This document shows, piece after piece, positions 1-6,676 of a stretch of DNA of 17,020 nt. Both the position numbers and the translations under genes were made by a program. The DNA is from DASXTS01 sp036402215 (GTDB lineage: Bacteria; Actinomycetota; Actinomycetes; Mycobacteriales; Pseudonocardiaceae), in the NCBI GenBank assembly GCA_036402215.1, contig DASWTI010000213.1, positions 1-17,020 of the forward strand, given 5' to 3'. Position 1 is the stretch's first letter. The number at the start of each line of letters is the position of its first letter. The notes below the pieces were generated by a model that saw only the letters and a list, made by a program, of their open reading frames with translations, was not told the DNA's origin and did not search any database.

Positions 1-901
1 CCACCGCGGCCGCCGCGTTGAGCAGCACCGCGTCGCGCACCGGGCCGTGCTCGCCGGCGAACAGCCGCCCGGCGATCTCCGCGTTGAGCGCGGGGTCGCC
101 GCCGCGCAGCTGCTCCGGCGTGGACCGCGCGACGCCCACCGCGGCCGGGTCGAACGTCAGCTCGGCCACCACGCCGCCGCTCACGTGCCAGACCGAGGTC
201 GTGTCGCCGGTGGTCAGCTCGTCCAGGCCGTCGTCGCCGCGCACCACGAGCGCGGTGGCGCCGCGCTCGGCGAGCACCCTGGCCAGCACCGGCGCCATCC
301 GCCGGTCCGCGCAGCCGACCAGCGTGGCGTCCGGCTGGGCCGGGTTGGTGAGCGGCCCGAGGAAGTTGAACGCCGTCGGGATGCCGAGCTCGCGCCGGGT
401 GGAGGCCGCGTGCCGCATCGCCGGGTGGAACACCGGCGCGAAGCAGAAGCCGATGCCCAGCTCGCGCACGCACGCGGCGACGCCCTCGGGCGGCAGGTCG
501 ATCGCGACGCCCAGCCGCTCCAGCAGGTCGGCCGCGCCGCACCGCGAGGAGGCCGCGCGGTTGCCGTGCTTGACCACCGGCACGCCTGCGGCGGCCACCA
601 CCACGGCGGCCATGGTGGAGATGTTCACGGTGTGCGCGCGGTCGCCGCCGGTGCCCACGACGTCCACCGCGGGTCCGTCGAGCCGCACCCGGCGGGCGTG
701 CGCCAGCATCGCCGCGGCGAGCCCGGCGATCTCCCCCGGCGTCTCGCCCTTGGCCCGCAGCGCCACCACGAAGGCAGCGATCTGGGACGGCGTGGCAACG
801 CCATTCATCACCTGGTCCATCGCCCATTCGGCGGCGGCCGGCTCCAGGTCCTCGCCGCCGATGAGCTGGGTGAGCAGCCCCGGCCAGTTCGTGTCGGCCA
901 C
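1..901 (-). CDS. trpD: Anthranilate phosphoribosyltransferase TrpD, 3' end cut by window edge
   Basis: TrpD transfers phosphoribose from PRPP to anthranilate, the second step of tryptophan synthesis, in the cytoplasm. I translated it directly from the minus strand. Residues 80-88 read DVVGTGGDR, the family's glycine-rich PRPP-binding loop. They are followed by NISTMAA (93-99) and KHGNRAASS (111-119), both TrpD signatures. RRELGIPTAFNFLGPLTNP (169-187) is also typical. About 300 residues are present; family members have roughly 340-350, so about 40-50 C-terminal residues lie beyond base 1. The start is the GTG at 901-899, giving MADTNWPGLL. It lies 8 bases after the stop of the upstream receiver-like gene, so the two are probably co-transcribed. 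Nothing in the reading frame looks damaged. Confidence 0.93.
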   Translation of the reverse strand, partial: MADTNWPGLLTQLIGGEDLEPAAAEWAMDQVMNGVATPSQIAAFVVALRAKGETPGEIAGLAAAMLAHARRVRLDGPAVDVVGTGGDRAHTVNISTMAAVVVAAAGVPVVKHGNRAASSRCGAADLLERLGVAIDLPPEGVAACVRELGIGFCFAPVFHPAMRHAASTRRELGIPTAFNFLGPLTNPAQPDATLVGCADRRMAPVLARVLAERGATALVVRGDDGLDELTTGDTTSVWHVSGGVVAELTFDPAAVGVARSTPEQLRGGDPALNAEIAGRLFAGEHGPVRDAVLLNAAAAV

Positions 902-908
902 CGCCCGC

Positions 909-1328
909 TCAGCCCCGCGTCGCCGGCAGGCGGTGCGCGCGCATGACCTCGGCGACCGTCTCGGCGGAGGCCAGCGGGTCCAGCGGGTGCACCAGCACCG
1001 CGTCGGCCTGGGACCAGGTGGCCAGCCAGCGGTCGTCCTTGCGGCGGACGGCCACCACGATCGGCGGGCAGTCGGCGATCTCGTTCTTCAGCTGCCGCGA
1101 CAGGCCCATGCCGCCGGTGGGCTGCGCCTCGCCGTCCAGGATCGCCAGGTCCACGCCCCCGGCGTCCATCTCGGACAGCACCTGGGCGATCGTGCCGGCC
1201 TCCAGGTAGCGCACCCGGGGCAGGTCCGCGGCGGGCCGGCGGCCCACCGCGTCGATGATCGCTTCGCGGACCTCCGGCCGGTGGCTGAACACCAGGACGG
1301 TGGAGCTCGGGGTGCTGGGAGTGCTCAC
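909..1328 (-). CDS. Atypical (degenerate) response-regulator receiver protein, 139 aa
   Basis: This is a stand-alone CheY-like receiver with no output domain. The frame opens further upstream, but the GTG at 1328-1326 is preferred because conserved sequence (STVLVFSHRPEVREAI) begins just after it and a promoter sits immediately before it. The phosphoacceptor-like Asp65 is kept (DLAILDGE). The acidic pair expected after strand 1 is missing (VFSHRPE). The Thr/Ser of strand 4 is missing (PPIVVAVRR). The conserved strand-5 Lys is His114 (AVLVHPLDP). Classical aspartyl phosphorylation is therefore doubtful. From memory it resembles the mycobacterial orphan receiver Rv3143, encoded beside the nuo operon; I could not check this. 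No sensor kinase is nearby. It precedes trpD by 8 bases and is divergent from ctaE, which suggests a respiratory role, but that is inference. Confidence 0.8.
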   Translation of the reverse strand: MSTPSTPSSTVLVFSHRPEVREAIIDAVGRRPAADLPRVRYLEAGTIAQVLSEMDAGGVDLAILDGEAQPTGGMGLSRQLKNEIADCPPIVVAVRRKDDRWLATWSQADAVLVHPLDPLASAETVAEVMRAHRLPATRG

Positions 1329-1335
1329 GCCCGCG

Positions 1336-1363
1336 ATGCTATCCGTGCAGCGTGGACGAGCAA
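1336..1363 (-). promoter_or_regulatory. Leaderless promoter of the receiver-like gene
   Basis: On the minus strand TTGCTC (1363-1358) is followed after 16 bases by TAGCAT (1341-1336). The GTG start codon begins 7 bases later. TAGCAT fits the actinobacterial TANNNT -10 consensus, and the distance places transcription start at the GTG itself. There is no Shine-Dalgarno sequence. Confidence 0.65.
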
Positions 1364-1374
1364 CGCGCCGGGCA

Positions 1375-1393
1375 CACCCGGGCGGGCCGGGTG
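1375..1393. promoter_or_regulatory. Inverted repeat CACCCGG-N5-CCGGGTG, candidate operator
   Basis: A perfect 7-5-7 inverted repeat lies in the 91-base divergent region between the receiver-like gene and ctaE. Relative to a ctaE transcription start at 1420 it spans about -45 to -27, where the -35 element would be. No TTG-type -35 is visible for ctaE, so an activator or repressor site is plausible. The regulator is unknown. It could be chance in GC-rich DNA. Confidence 0.4.
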
Positions 1394-1406
1394 AACATCG
1401 CCAGGC

Positions 1407-1412
1407 AATAAT
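1407..1412 (+). promoter_or_regulatory. -10-like element before ctaE
   Basis: AATAAT ends exactly 7 bases before the GTG at 1420, the same spacing seen upstream of several other genes in this window. The first base departs from TANNNT and no -35 is visible. The element overlaps an alternative in-frame ATG at 1411. If transcription starts at 1420, only the GTG can be the start. Confidence 0.4.
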
Positions 1413-1419
1413 GCTGCGC

Positions 1420-2031
1420 GTGACCACGACCAGCGCGGCAGCACCTCAGATCAGCCACCGCGTGCACTCGCTGAACCGCCCGAACATGGTCAGCGTCGGC
1501 ACCATTGTCTGGCTCTCCAGCGAGCTGATGTTCTTCGCGGGCCTGTTCGCCATGTTCTTCACGGTGAAGGCCCAGACGGAGGGCGACCACTGGCCGCCGG
1601 AGCCCACGCACCTGAACGTGCCGTACGCGCTGGGCGTGACGATCGTGCTGGTGGCGTCCTCGTTCACCTGCCAGTGGGGCGTCTTCAAGGCCGAGCAGGG
1701 CGACGTGTTCGGCCTGCGCCGCTGGTACCTGATCACGCTCGCCATGGGCACGTTCTTCGTGCTCGGGCAGGCGTACGAGTACGTGCAGCTCGTCGGCGAG
1801 GGCACCACCATCTCCTCGTCGGCCTACGGCACGGTGTTCTACCTCACCACCGGCTTCCACGGCCTGCACGTCACAGGTGGCCTCATCGCCTTCGTCCTGT
1901 TGTTGATACGGACGAAGATGTCGAAGTTCACCCCGGCTCAGGCCACCGCGGCGATCGTCGTGTCGTACTACTGGCACTTCGTGGACGTGGTGTGGGTCGG
2001 CCTCTTCTTCTGCATCTACCTGCTCCCGTGA
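1420..2031 (+). CDS. ctaE: Cytochrome c oxidase subunit III (CtaE)
   Basis: CtaE is subunit III of the aa3-type cytochrome c oxidase, a membrane protein that stabilises the catalytic subunit and lines proton and oxygen paths. The 203-residue product has five predicted membrane helices (about 28-48, 67-87, 103-125, 136-164, 178-200), the short actinobacterial form. Signatures are HRVHSLNRPNMVSVGTIVWL near the N-terminus, GFHGLHVTGG (145-154) and the C-terminal YWHFVDVVWVGLFF. The GTG at 1420 is chosen over the ATG at 1411 because of a -10-like box 7 bases upstream and the lack of a Shine-Dalgarno sequence for either; the choice changes only three residues. It heads the ctaE-qcrCAB operon, 49 bases before qcrC. 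Confidence 0.95.
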   Translation: MTTTSAAAPQISHRVHSLNRPNMVSVGTIVWLSSELMFFAGLFAMFFTVKAQTEGDHWPPEPTHLNVPYALGVTIVLVASSFTCQWGVFKAEQGDVFGLRRWYLITLAMGTFFVLGQAYEYVQLVGEGTTISSSAYGTVFYLTTGFHGLHVTGGLIAFVLLLIRTKMSKFTPAQATAAIVVSYYWHFVDVVWVGLFFCIYLLP

Positions 2032-2080
2032 CCCGAGGTTGCCCGAGACGATGAACGACCGAGAAGAGAAGGGCCACGCG

Positions 2081-2941
2081 ATGGCGGACGAGCCGACGCC
2101 GGCGACGGAGCCCACCCGGCGACGGAGCCGTCCCCACGGCAAGCTGCGGCGCCGGGTGTCCGGCGTGCTGGCCATGGGGATCGCGCTGCTGGCCTCCGGC
2201 GGCCTGTACACGGTCGCGGCGCCCGAACCGCAGACCGCCACCGCGCAGGGCGAGCCCGCGCTGGTCCGGCAGGGTGAGCAGCTCTACAACAACCACTGCA
2301 TCACCTGTCACGGCGCCAACCTGCAGGGTGTCCCGGACCGCGGCCCGAGCCTGATCGGCGTCGGCGAGGCGGCCGCCTACTTCCAGGTGTCCAGCGGCCG
2401 GATGCCCGCCGCCCGCCAGGAGGCGCAGGCCGAGCGCAAGCCCATCAAGCCCTTCTCCAGCCCGATCGGCGAGGAGATCTCCCAGGAGGACGCGGCGAAC
2501 GCGCTGGCCGCCTACATCCAGGCGAACGGCGGCGGCGAGGAGCGACCCGAGGAGCGCGGCGAGGCGCTGCGCGGCGAGGACCCGGCCCGCGGCGGCGAGC
2601 TGTTCCGGCTGAACTGCGCGTCCTGCCACAACTTCACCGGCCGCGGCGGCGCGCTGTCCTCCGGCAAGTTCGCGCCGGACCTGGACGAGGCCACCGAGGA
2701 GCAGATCTACACCGCGATGCTCTCCGGCCCGCAGAACATGCCGAAGTTCTCCGACCGCCAGCTCACGCCGGAGGAGAAGCGCGACATCGTGGCCTACGTC
2801 AAGTCGGTGGCCGGCCAGCAGAACAGCCCCGGCGGCTACGCGCTCGGCGGCTTCGGGCCGATCTCCGAGGCGCTGGCGATCTTCCTGTTCGGCCTGACCG
2901 CCCTCATCGGCGTCACGCTGTGGATCGGAGCGAAGGCATGA
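2081..2941 (+). CDS. qcrC: Cytochrome bcc complex dihaem cytochrome c subunit (QcrC)
   Basis: QcrC passes electrons from the Rieske protein directly to the CuA site of the aa3 oxidase, so no soluble cytochrome c is needed. The 286-residue protein has a basic N-terminus, a membrane anchor or uncleaved signal (about 26-46), two class I cytochrome c domains and a C-terminal helix (about 262-283). Haem-attachment motifs are CITCH (73-77) and CASCH (179-183). Likely axial methionines are Met108 (SGRMPA) and Met220 (NMPKF). The start is the ATG at 2081, because AGAAGGG (2067-2073) sits 7 bases before it. In-frame TTG 2039 and ATG 2051 lack a comparable ribosome-binding site. Its stop overlaps the qcrA start (ATGA). 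Confidence 0.95.
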   Translation: MADEPTPATEPTRRRSRPHGKLRRRVSGVLAMGIALLASGGLYTVAAPEPQTATAQGEPALVRQGEQLYNNHCITCHGANLQGVPDRGPSLIGVGEAAAYFQVSSGRMPAARQEAQAERKPIKPFSSPIGEEISQEDAANALAAYIQANGGGEERPEERGEALRGEDPARGGELFRLNCASCHNFTGRGGALSSGKFAPDLDEATEEQIYTAMLSGPQNMPKFSDRQLTPEEKRDIVAYVKSVAGQQNSPGGYALGGFGPISEALAIFLFGLTALIGVTLWIGAKA

Positions 2942-4059
2942 GCACGCACTCGCCTGACCTGCCCGGCGACACCGACGTCGCCGAGCTGAGCCGGGAGGAG
3001 CTCGTCCGGCTCGGCATGAAGCTCGACGGCGTCGAGGTCCAGCACGAGAGCGACCGCTGGCCGGTCAAGGGCACCCGCGCCGAGCGGCGCGCCGAGCGCG
3101 GTGTGGCGGCCTGGTTCCTGCTGGCCGGCCTCGGCACGCTGGCGTTCCTCGGGGTGTTCCTGTTCTGGCCGTGGGAGTACCAGCCGGCCGGCAGCGACGA
3201 ACACGTGGTCTACCTGCTGTACACCCCGCTGGTCGGCCTGACGCTGGGCATCGCGGTGTTCGCGGTGGGCGCCGGGGTCATCGCCTACGCCAAGAAGTTC
3301 CTGCCGGACGAGGTGTCGGTGCAGCAGCGCCATGACGGCCCGTCGGCCGAGGTGGACCGCCGCACCATGGCCGCGCAGCTCGCGCACGCCGGCACCACCA
3401 GCGGCATCGCGCGGCGCTCGCTGATCAAGCGGTCGGCCGGCTTCGGCCTGGGGGTGATGGGCCTCGGCGTCGGCGTACTGGCGCTGGGCGGCCTGATCAA
3501 GAACCCGTGGAAGGGCGGCGACAAGGCCGCGCTCTGGACCACCGGCTGGGCACCGGCCACCCCGGGCGAGAAGGTGTACCTGCGGCGCGACACCGGGCAC
3601 CCGACGGACATCGCGCTGGTGCGGCCGGAGGACCTGGCGGCGGGCGCCATGGAGACGGTGTTCCCGTTCCGGGAGAGCGAGCGCGACGACGAGGAGGCCC
3701 TCATCCGGGGCCTGCGGCGCGCGGACAGCCCGGTCATGCTCATCCGGCTGCGTCCGGGCACGCCGACCGTGCAGCGGGCCGGCTACGAGAACTACAACTA
3801 CGGCGACTACTGGGCCTACTCGAAGATCTGCACGCACCTCGGGTGCCCCACGTCGCTGTTCGAGCAGCAGACCAACCGCATCCTCTGCCCGTGCCACCAG
3901 TCGCAGTTCGACGCCACGCAGTACGGCAAGCCGATCTTCGGCCCGGCCACGCGTGCGCTGCCGCTGCTGCCCCTGGACGTGGACGACGAGGGATACTTCG
4001 TCGCGAGAAGCGACTTCGGTGAGGCCGTCGGGCCGGGATTCTGGGAGCGCAGGTCATGA
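2938..4059 (+). CDS. qcrA: Cytochrome bcc complex Rieske iron-sulfur subunit (QcrA)
   Basis: QcrA carries the 2Fe-2S cluster that takes the first electron from menaquinol and gives it to QcrC. The product has 373 residues. Cluster ligands are in CTHLGC (298-303) and CPCHQSQF (317-324), the canonical Rieske boxes. As in other actinobacteria there are three membrane helices (about 57-78, 91-117, 166-187) rather than one. The third is preceded by a twin-arginine-type sequence, RRSLIKRSAGFGLG (159-172). This fits the known mixed Sec/Tat insertion of actinobacterial Rieske proteins, with the folded cluster domain exported by Tat. The ATG start lies inside the qcrC stop (ATGA), implying translational coupling; the stop likewise overlaps the qcrB start. 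Confidence 0.96.
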   Translation: MSTHSPDLPGDTDVAELSREELVRLGMKLDGVEVQHESDRWPVKGTRAERRAERGVAAWFLLAGLGTLAFLGVFLFWPWEYQPAGSDEHVVYLLYTPLVGLTLGIAVFAVGAGVIAYAKKFLPDEVSVQQRHDGPSAEVDRRTMAAQLAHAGTTSGIARRSLIKRSAGFGLGVMGLGVGVLALGGLIKNPWKGGDKAALWTTGWAPATPGEKVYLRRDTGHPTDIALVRPEDLAAGAMETVFPFRESERDDEEALIRGLRRADSPVMLIRLRPGTPTVQRAGYENYNYGDYWAYSKICTHLGCPTSLFEQQTNRILCPCHQSQFDATQYGKPIFGPATRALPLLPLDVDDEGYFVARSDFGEAVGPGFWERRS

Positions 4060-6077
4060 GCGGTATGACGACCCCCACCAAGACCACCGGGATCGCGCAA
4101 CGGCTCGGCAGCGCGGCCAACGAGTTCGACACCCGGTACCGGGCGGCCGGCGGCCTGCGCCGGCAGATCAACAAGGTCTTCCCGAACCACTGGTCGTTCA
4201 TGCTCGGTGAGATCGCCCTCTACAGCTTCATCATCCTGCTGTTGTCGGGCACCTACCTGGCGCTGTTCTTCGACCCCTCGATGCAGGAGGTCGAGTACCA
4301 GGGCTCGTTCGAGAACCTGCGCGGCATCCACATGTCGCGGGCCTACGAGTCGGCGCTGGAGATCTCGTTCGACGTGCGCGGCGGCCTGTTCGTCCGCCAG
4401 GTGCACCACTGGGCGGCGCTGATGTTCATGGCCGCGATGGTCGTGCACATGATGCGGACGTTCTTCACCGGCGCGTTCCGCAAGCCGCGCGAGACGAACT
4501 GGATGATCGGCATCACGCTGTTCGTCCTGGGCATGTTCGAGGGCTTCACCGGCTACTCGCTGGCCGACGACCTGCTGTCCGGCACCGGCCTGCGGATCGG
4601 CTCCGGCATCACGCTCTCGATCCCGGTGGTCGGCACCTGGATCCACGCGCTGGTGTTCGGCGTGGAGTTCCCGGGCACCGGCGAGATGATCCCGCGGCTC
4701 TACACGATCCACATCCTGTTGCTGCCGGGCATCATCCTGGCGCTCATCGCGGCGCACGTCGGCCTGGTCTGGTACCAGAAGCACACCCAGTTCCCCGGGC
4801 CGGGGCGCACCGAGGACAACGTGGTCGGCGTCCGCATCCTGCCGCTGTTCGCGGCCAAGGGCGGCGGCTTCTTCGCGGCCACCGCGGGCGTCATCCTGCT
4901 CATGTCGGGGCTGTTCCAGATCAACCCGGTCTGGAACTTCGGCCCGTACAACCCGTCCCAGGTGTCGGCCGGCTCGCAGCCGGACTTCTACATGGCCTGG
5001 ACCGACGGCATGGGCCGCCTGTGGCCGGCCTGGGAGCTCTACCTGGGCAACTACATGGTGCCGGCGATCTTCTTCCCGCTGGTGCTGGGCATGGGCATCG
5101 TGTTCACGCTGGCCGCGGTGTACCCCATGATCGAGCGCAGGTTCACCAAGGACCACGCGATGCACAACCTGCTGCAGCGCCCGCGTGACGTCCCGGTGCG
5201 CACCAGCCTCGGCGCGATGTTCCTGGCGTTCATCGTCGTGGTGATGATCGCGGGCTTCAACGACATCCTGGCCTACAAGTTCGACGTCTCGCTGAACGCC
5301 ATGACGTGGATCGGCCGGGTCGCCGTGCTGCTGTTCCCGCCGCTGGTCTACTGGGCCACGTACCGGATCTGCATCGGCCTGCAGCGCGCGGACCGGGCGG
5401 TCCTGGAGCACGGCGTGGAGACCGGCATCATCAGGCGCCTGCCGCACGGCGAGTTCATCGAGGTCCACCAGCCGCTCGGCGGCGTCGACGAGCACGGCCA
5501 CCCGGTGCCGCTGGAGTACCAGGGCGCCTCGGTGCCCAAGCGGATGAACAAGCTCGGCTCCGCCGGCAACCCGATCCCCGGCTCGTGGACCAAGCCGGAC
5601 CCGATCGAGGAGACCGTGGCCCTGGACCGCGCCCGCGCCGAGACCCATGCCTCCGGCGCCGGCCACATCTCCGAGGCCCCGATCGAGACGCCGGCGGAGA
5701 CCCGCGAGCTGGCGGGCCGCCCGCAGCAGCCGACCGCCGAGCACTCCCCCGCGCCCCCGAGACGGGCGGCACCCGTATGCGGGGGCCGCCCTTCTCGTCC
5801 GTCCGGGGCACGGACGACGATGTGCGTGCGCCCAAGCCCGACGACGTCTGCGGAATCGTCCTCGTACGTGGTACCGATGCCCCCGGGCCGGGCTCCGCGC
5901 GGCCACCGCTCAGCCGCCGCGAGGTCGGCGGTCACCCAGCGAGGCAGCACACCGCCGGCGGTACACGTCGGCTCATTACCGCCCGCTCAGGTCAGCCCGG
6001 TGGCGCGGGTTTGCTCGTCAACCCCTCGGCGCCGGCAGAGCATTGCAGGACATCATCAACTTCCGCGCCCAGGGTGA
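4056..6077 (+). CDS. qcrB: Cytochrome bcc complex cytochrome b subunit (QcrB), with anomalous C-terminal extension
   Basis: QcrB is the membrane subunit that oxidises menaquinol and carries the two b haems. The recognisable protein spans residues 1 to about 563. Likely haem ligands are His117/His131 (QVHHWAALMFMAAMVVH) and His219/His234. PDFY at 309-312 replaces the PEWY loop of other cytochromes b, as usual in actinobacteria. A cytoplasmic tail follows the last helix (about residue 440 on). Mycobacterial QcrB is about 550 residues, but this frame runs to 673. From about residue 564 it is rich in Pro, Ser and Arg, uses many A/T-ending codons and crosses the hairpin at 5758-5797. The last 105-110 residues are probably not original protein; a stop codon has been lost or misread. 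The start overlaps qcrA (ATGA). Confidence 0.93.
   Translation: MSGMTTPTKTTGIAQRLGSAANEFDTRYRAAGGLRRQINKVFPNHWSFMLGEIALYSFIILLLSGTYLALFFDPSMQEVEYQGSFENLRGIHMSRAYESALEISFDVRGGLFVRQVHHWAALMFMAAMVVHMMRTFFTGAFRKPRETNWMIGITLFVLGMFEGFTGYSLADDLLSGTGLRIGSGITLSIPVVGTWIHALVFGVEFPGTGEMIPRLYTIHILLLPGIILALIAAHVGLVWYQKHTQFPGPGRTEDNVVGVRILPLFAAKGGGFFAATAGVILLMSGLFQINPVWNFGPYNPSQVSAGSQPDFYMAWTDGMGRLWPAWELYLGNYMVPAIFFPLVLGMGIVFTLAAVYPMIERRFTKDHAMHNLLQRPRDVPVRTSLGAMFLAFIVVVMIAGFNDILAYKFDVSLNAMTWIGRVAVLLFPPLVYWATYRICIGLQRADRAVLEHGVETGIIRRLPHGEFIEVHQPLGGVDEHGHPVPLEYQGASVPKRMNKLGSAGNPIPGSWTKPDPIEETVALDRARAETHASGAGHISEAPIETPAETRELAGRPQQPTAEHSPAPPRRAAPVCGGRPSRPSGARTTMCVRPSPTTSAESSSYVVPMPPGRAPRGHRSAAARSAVTQRGSTPPAVHVGSLPPAQVSPVARVCSSTPRRRQSIAGHHQLPRPG
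5758..5797. terminator. Long symmetric hairpin terminating the ctaE-qcrCAB operon
   Basis: Two 18-base arms (5758-5775 and 5780-5797) pair around the loop TATG with only two mismatches. The core is GGGCGGC/GCCGCCC, the outer arm CGAGA/TCTCG and the inner arm CCCG/CGGG. There is no U-tract. It lies inside the open qcrB frame, which would be abnormal if that frame were really translated to 6077. Confidence 0.75.
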
Positions 6078-6209
6078 ACTGCACCAGCGAACCGGAGCGG
6101 CCGTCTCAGCGCCTGTACACCGCTCTCGGCGCGACGTGCGCCTTCGTGGCCGGCCCCCGCTGCCGCGCACGCAGGGGCATTACGGCGGGGCGCCGGGGTC
6201 GGACAGCAG
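5798..6209. other. 412-base region without a convincing gene, between two terminators
   Basis: All three forward frames stay open through most of this stretch, but none shows family motifs, a ribosome-binding site or the near-exclusive G/C third positions of neighbouring genes. A reverse frame from ATG 5950 is also open with weaker codon bias. In mycobacteria the equivalent position holds mmpS3 and another membrane gene; I see neither here. It probably represents spacer or decayed sequence between the converging qcr and ctaC-ctaF operons. Confidence 0.5.
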
Positions 6210-6247
6210 AACGGCCGCGTCCCCGCCGGGCGGGTGACGCGGCCGTT
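6210..6247 (-). terminator. Terminator of the ctaC-ctaF operon
   Basis: A perfect 12-bp stem, AACGGCCGCGTC (6210-6221) with GACGCGGCCGTT (6236-6247), encloses a 14-base loop that can itself pair (CCCGC/GCGGG). It begins 19 bases after the ctaF stop on the minus strand. It may also stop transcripts arriving from qcrB. Confidence 0.85.
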
Positions 6248-6266
6248 GTGCGGGCCGGGGCCGAGG

Positions 6267-6665
6267 TCAGTCGTGGCCCGGGCCGGTGTGGTACTCGAAG
6301 ACCAGGCCGGCCACGGTGGCGAGCACGGTGACGGCGGCGACGACCATCAGCCAGGGGTAGAAGAAGGCGATGGAAATGCCGGCCAGGGCGGCGCCGGCGG
6401 CCAGGCCGAAGGGCCAGTAGGAGCCGGGGCTGAAGAAGCCCAGCTCACCGGCGCCGTCGGAGATCTCACCGTCGGGGTTGTCCTCCGGGCGCAGCTCGAC
6501 GCGCCGGGAGACGAACCAGAAGTACGTGCCGATGATGAAGCACAGCCCGCCGGTGAGGCTGATGCCCACGATGCCGACGACCTCCTTCGCCCACCAGGCG
6601 TACACCACCGTCGAGATGAAGCAGAAGACGGCGATGGTCAGGAAGATCCGGGACTCGGTCTTCAA
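6267..6665 (-). CDS. ctaF: Actinobacterial cytochrome c oxidase subunit IV (CtaF)
   Basis: CtaF is the small subunit IV found in actinobacterial aa3 oxidases and in the bcc:aa3 supercomplex. The 132-residue product has four predicted helices (about 7-26, 30-52, 85-103, 104-125). A polar loop between the second and third (RRVELRPEDNPDGEISDGAGELGFFSPGSYWPF region) is typical of the family, as is the opening MKTESRIF. The start is TTG at 6665-6663, supported by GGAGGG just upstream; that Shine-Dalgarno overlaps the ctaC stop codon, so the two genes are tightly coupled. No alternative ATG start conserves the N-terminus. It is the last gene before a strong hairpin. Confidence 0.92.
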   Translation of the reverse strand: MKTESRIFLTIAVFCFISTVVYAWWAKEVVGIVGISLTGGLCFIIGTYFWFVSRRVELRPEDNPDGEISDGAGELGFFSPGSYWPFGLAAGAALAGISIAFFYPWLMVVAAVTVLATVAGLVFEYHTGPGHD

Positions 6666-6676
6666 CGAACCCTCCC

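Noticed and set aside
2039..2080. Earlier qcrC starts at TTG 2039 or ATG 2051
   Set aside because: ATG 2081 has AGAAGGG at 7 bases; the upstream codons would encode an unconserved polar stretch and contain that ribosome-binding site.
3816..5906. 696-residue open frame on the minus strand opposite qcrA/qcrB
   Set aside because: It is an antisense shadow created by high GC; it is rich in Arg, His and Gln, lacks family motifs and lies opposite unmistakable qcr genes.
5348..5950. Minus-strand frame from ATG 5950 (MLPRWVTADLAAAERW), the only gene-like candidate near 5800-5950
   Set aside because: It has no stop before running deep into qcrB antisense, no ribosome-binding site, weaker G/C third-position bias than real neighbours, and crosses the hairpin at 5758-5797.
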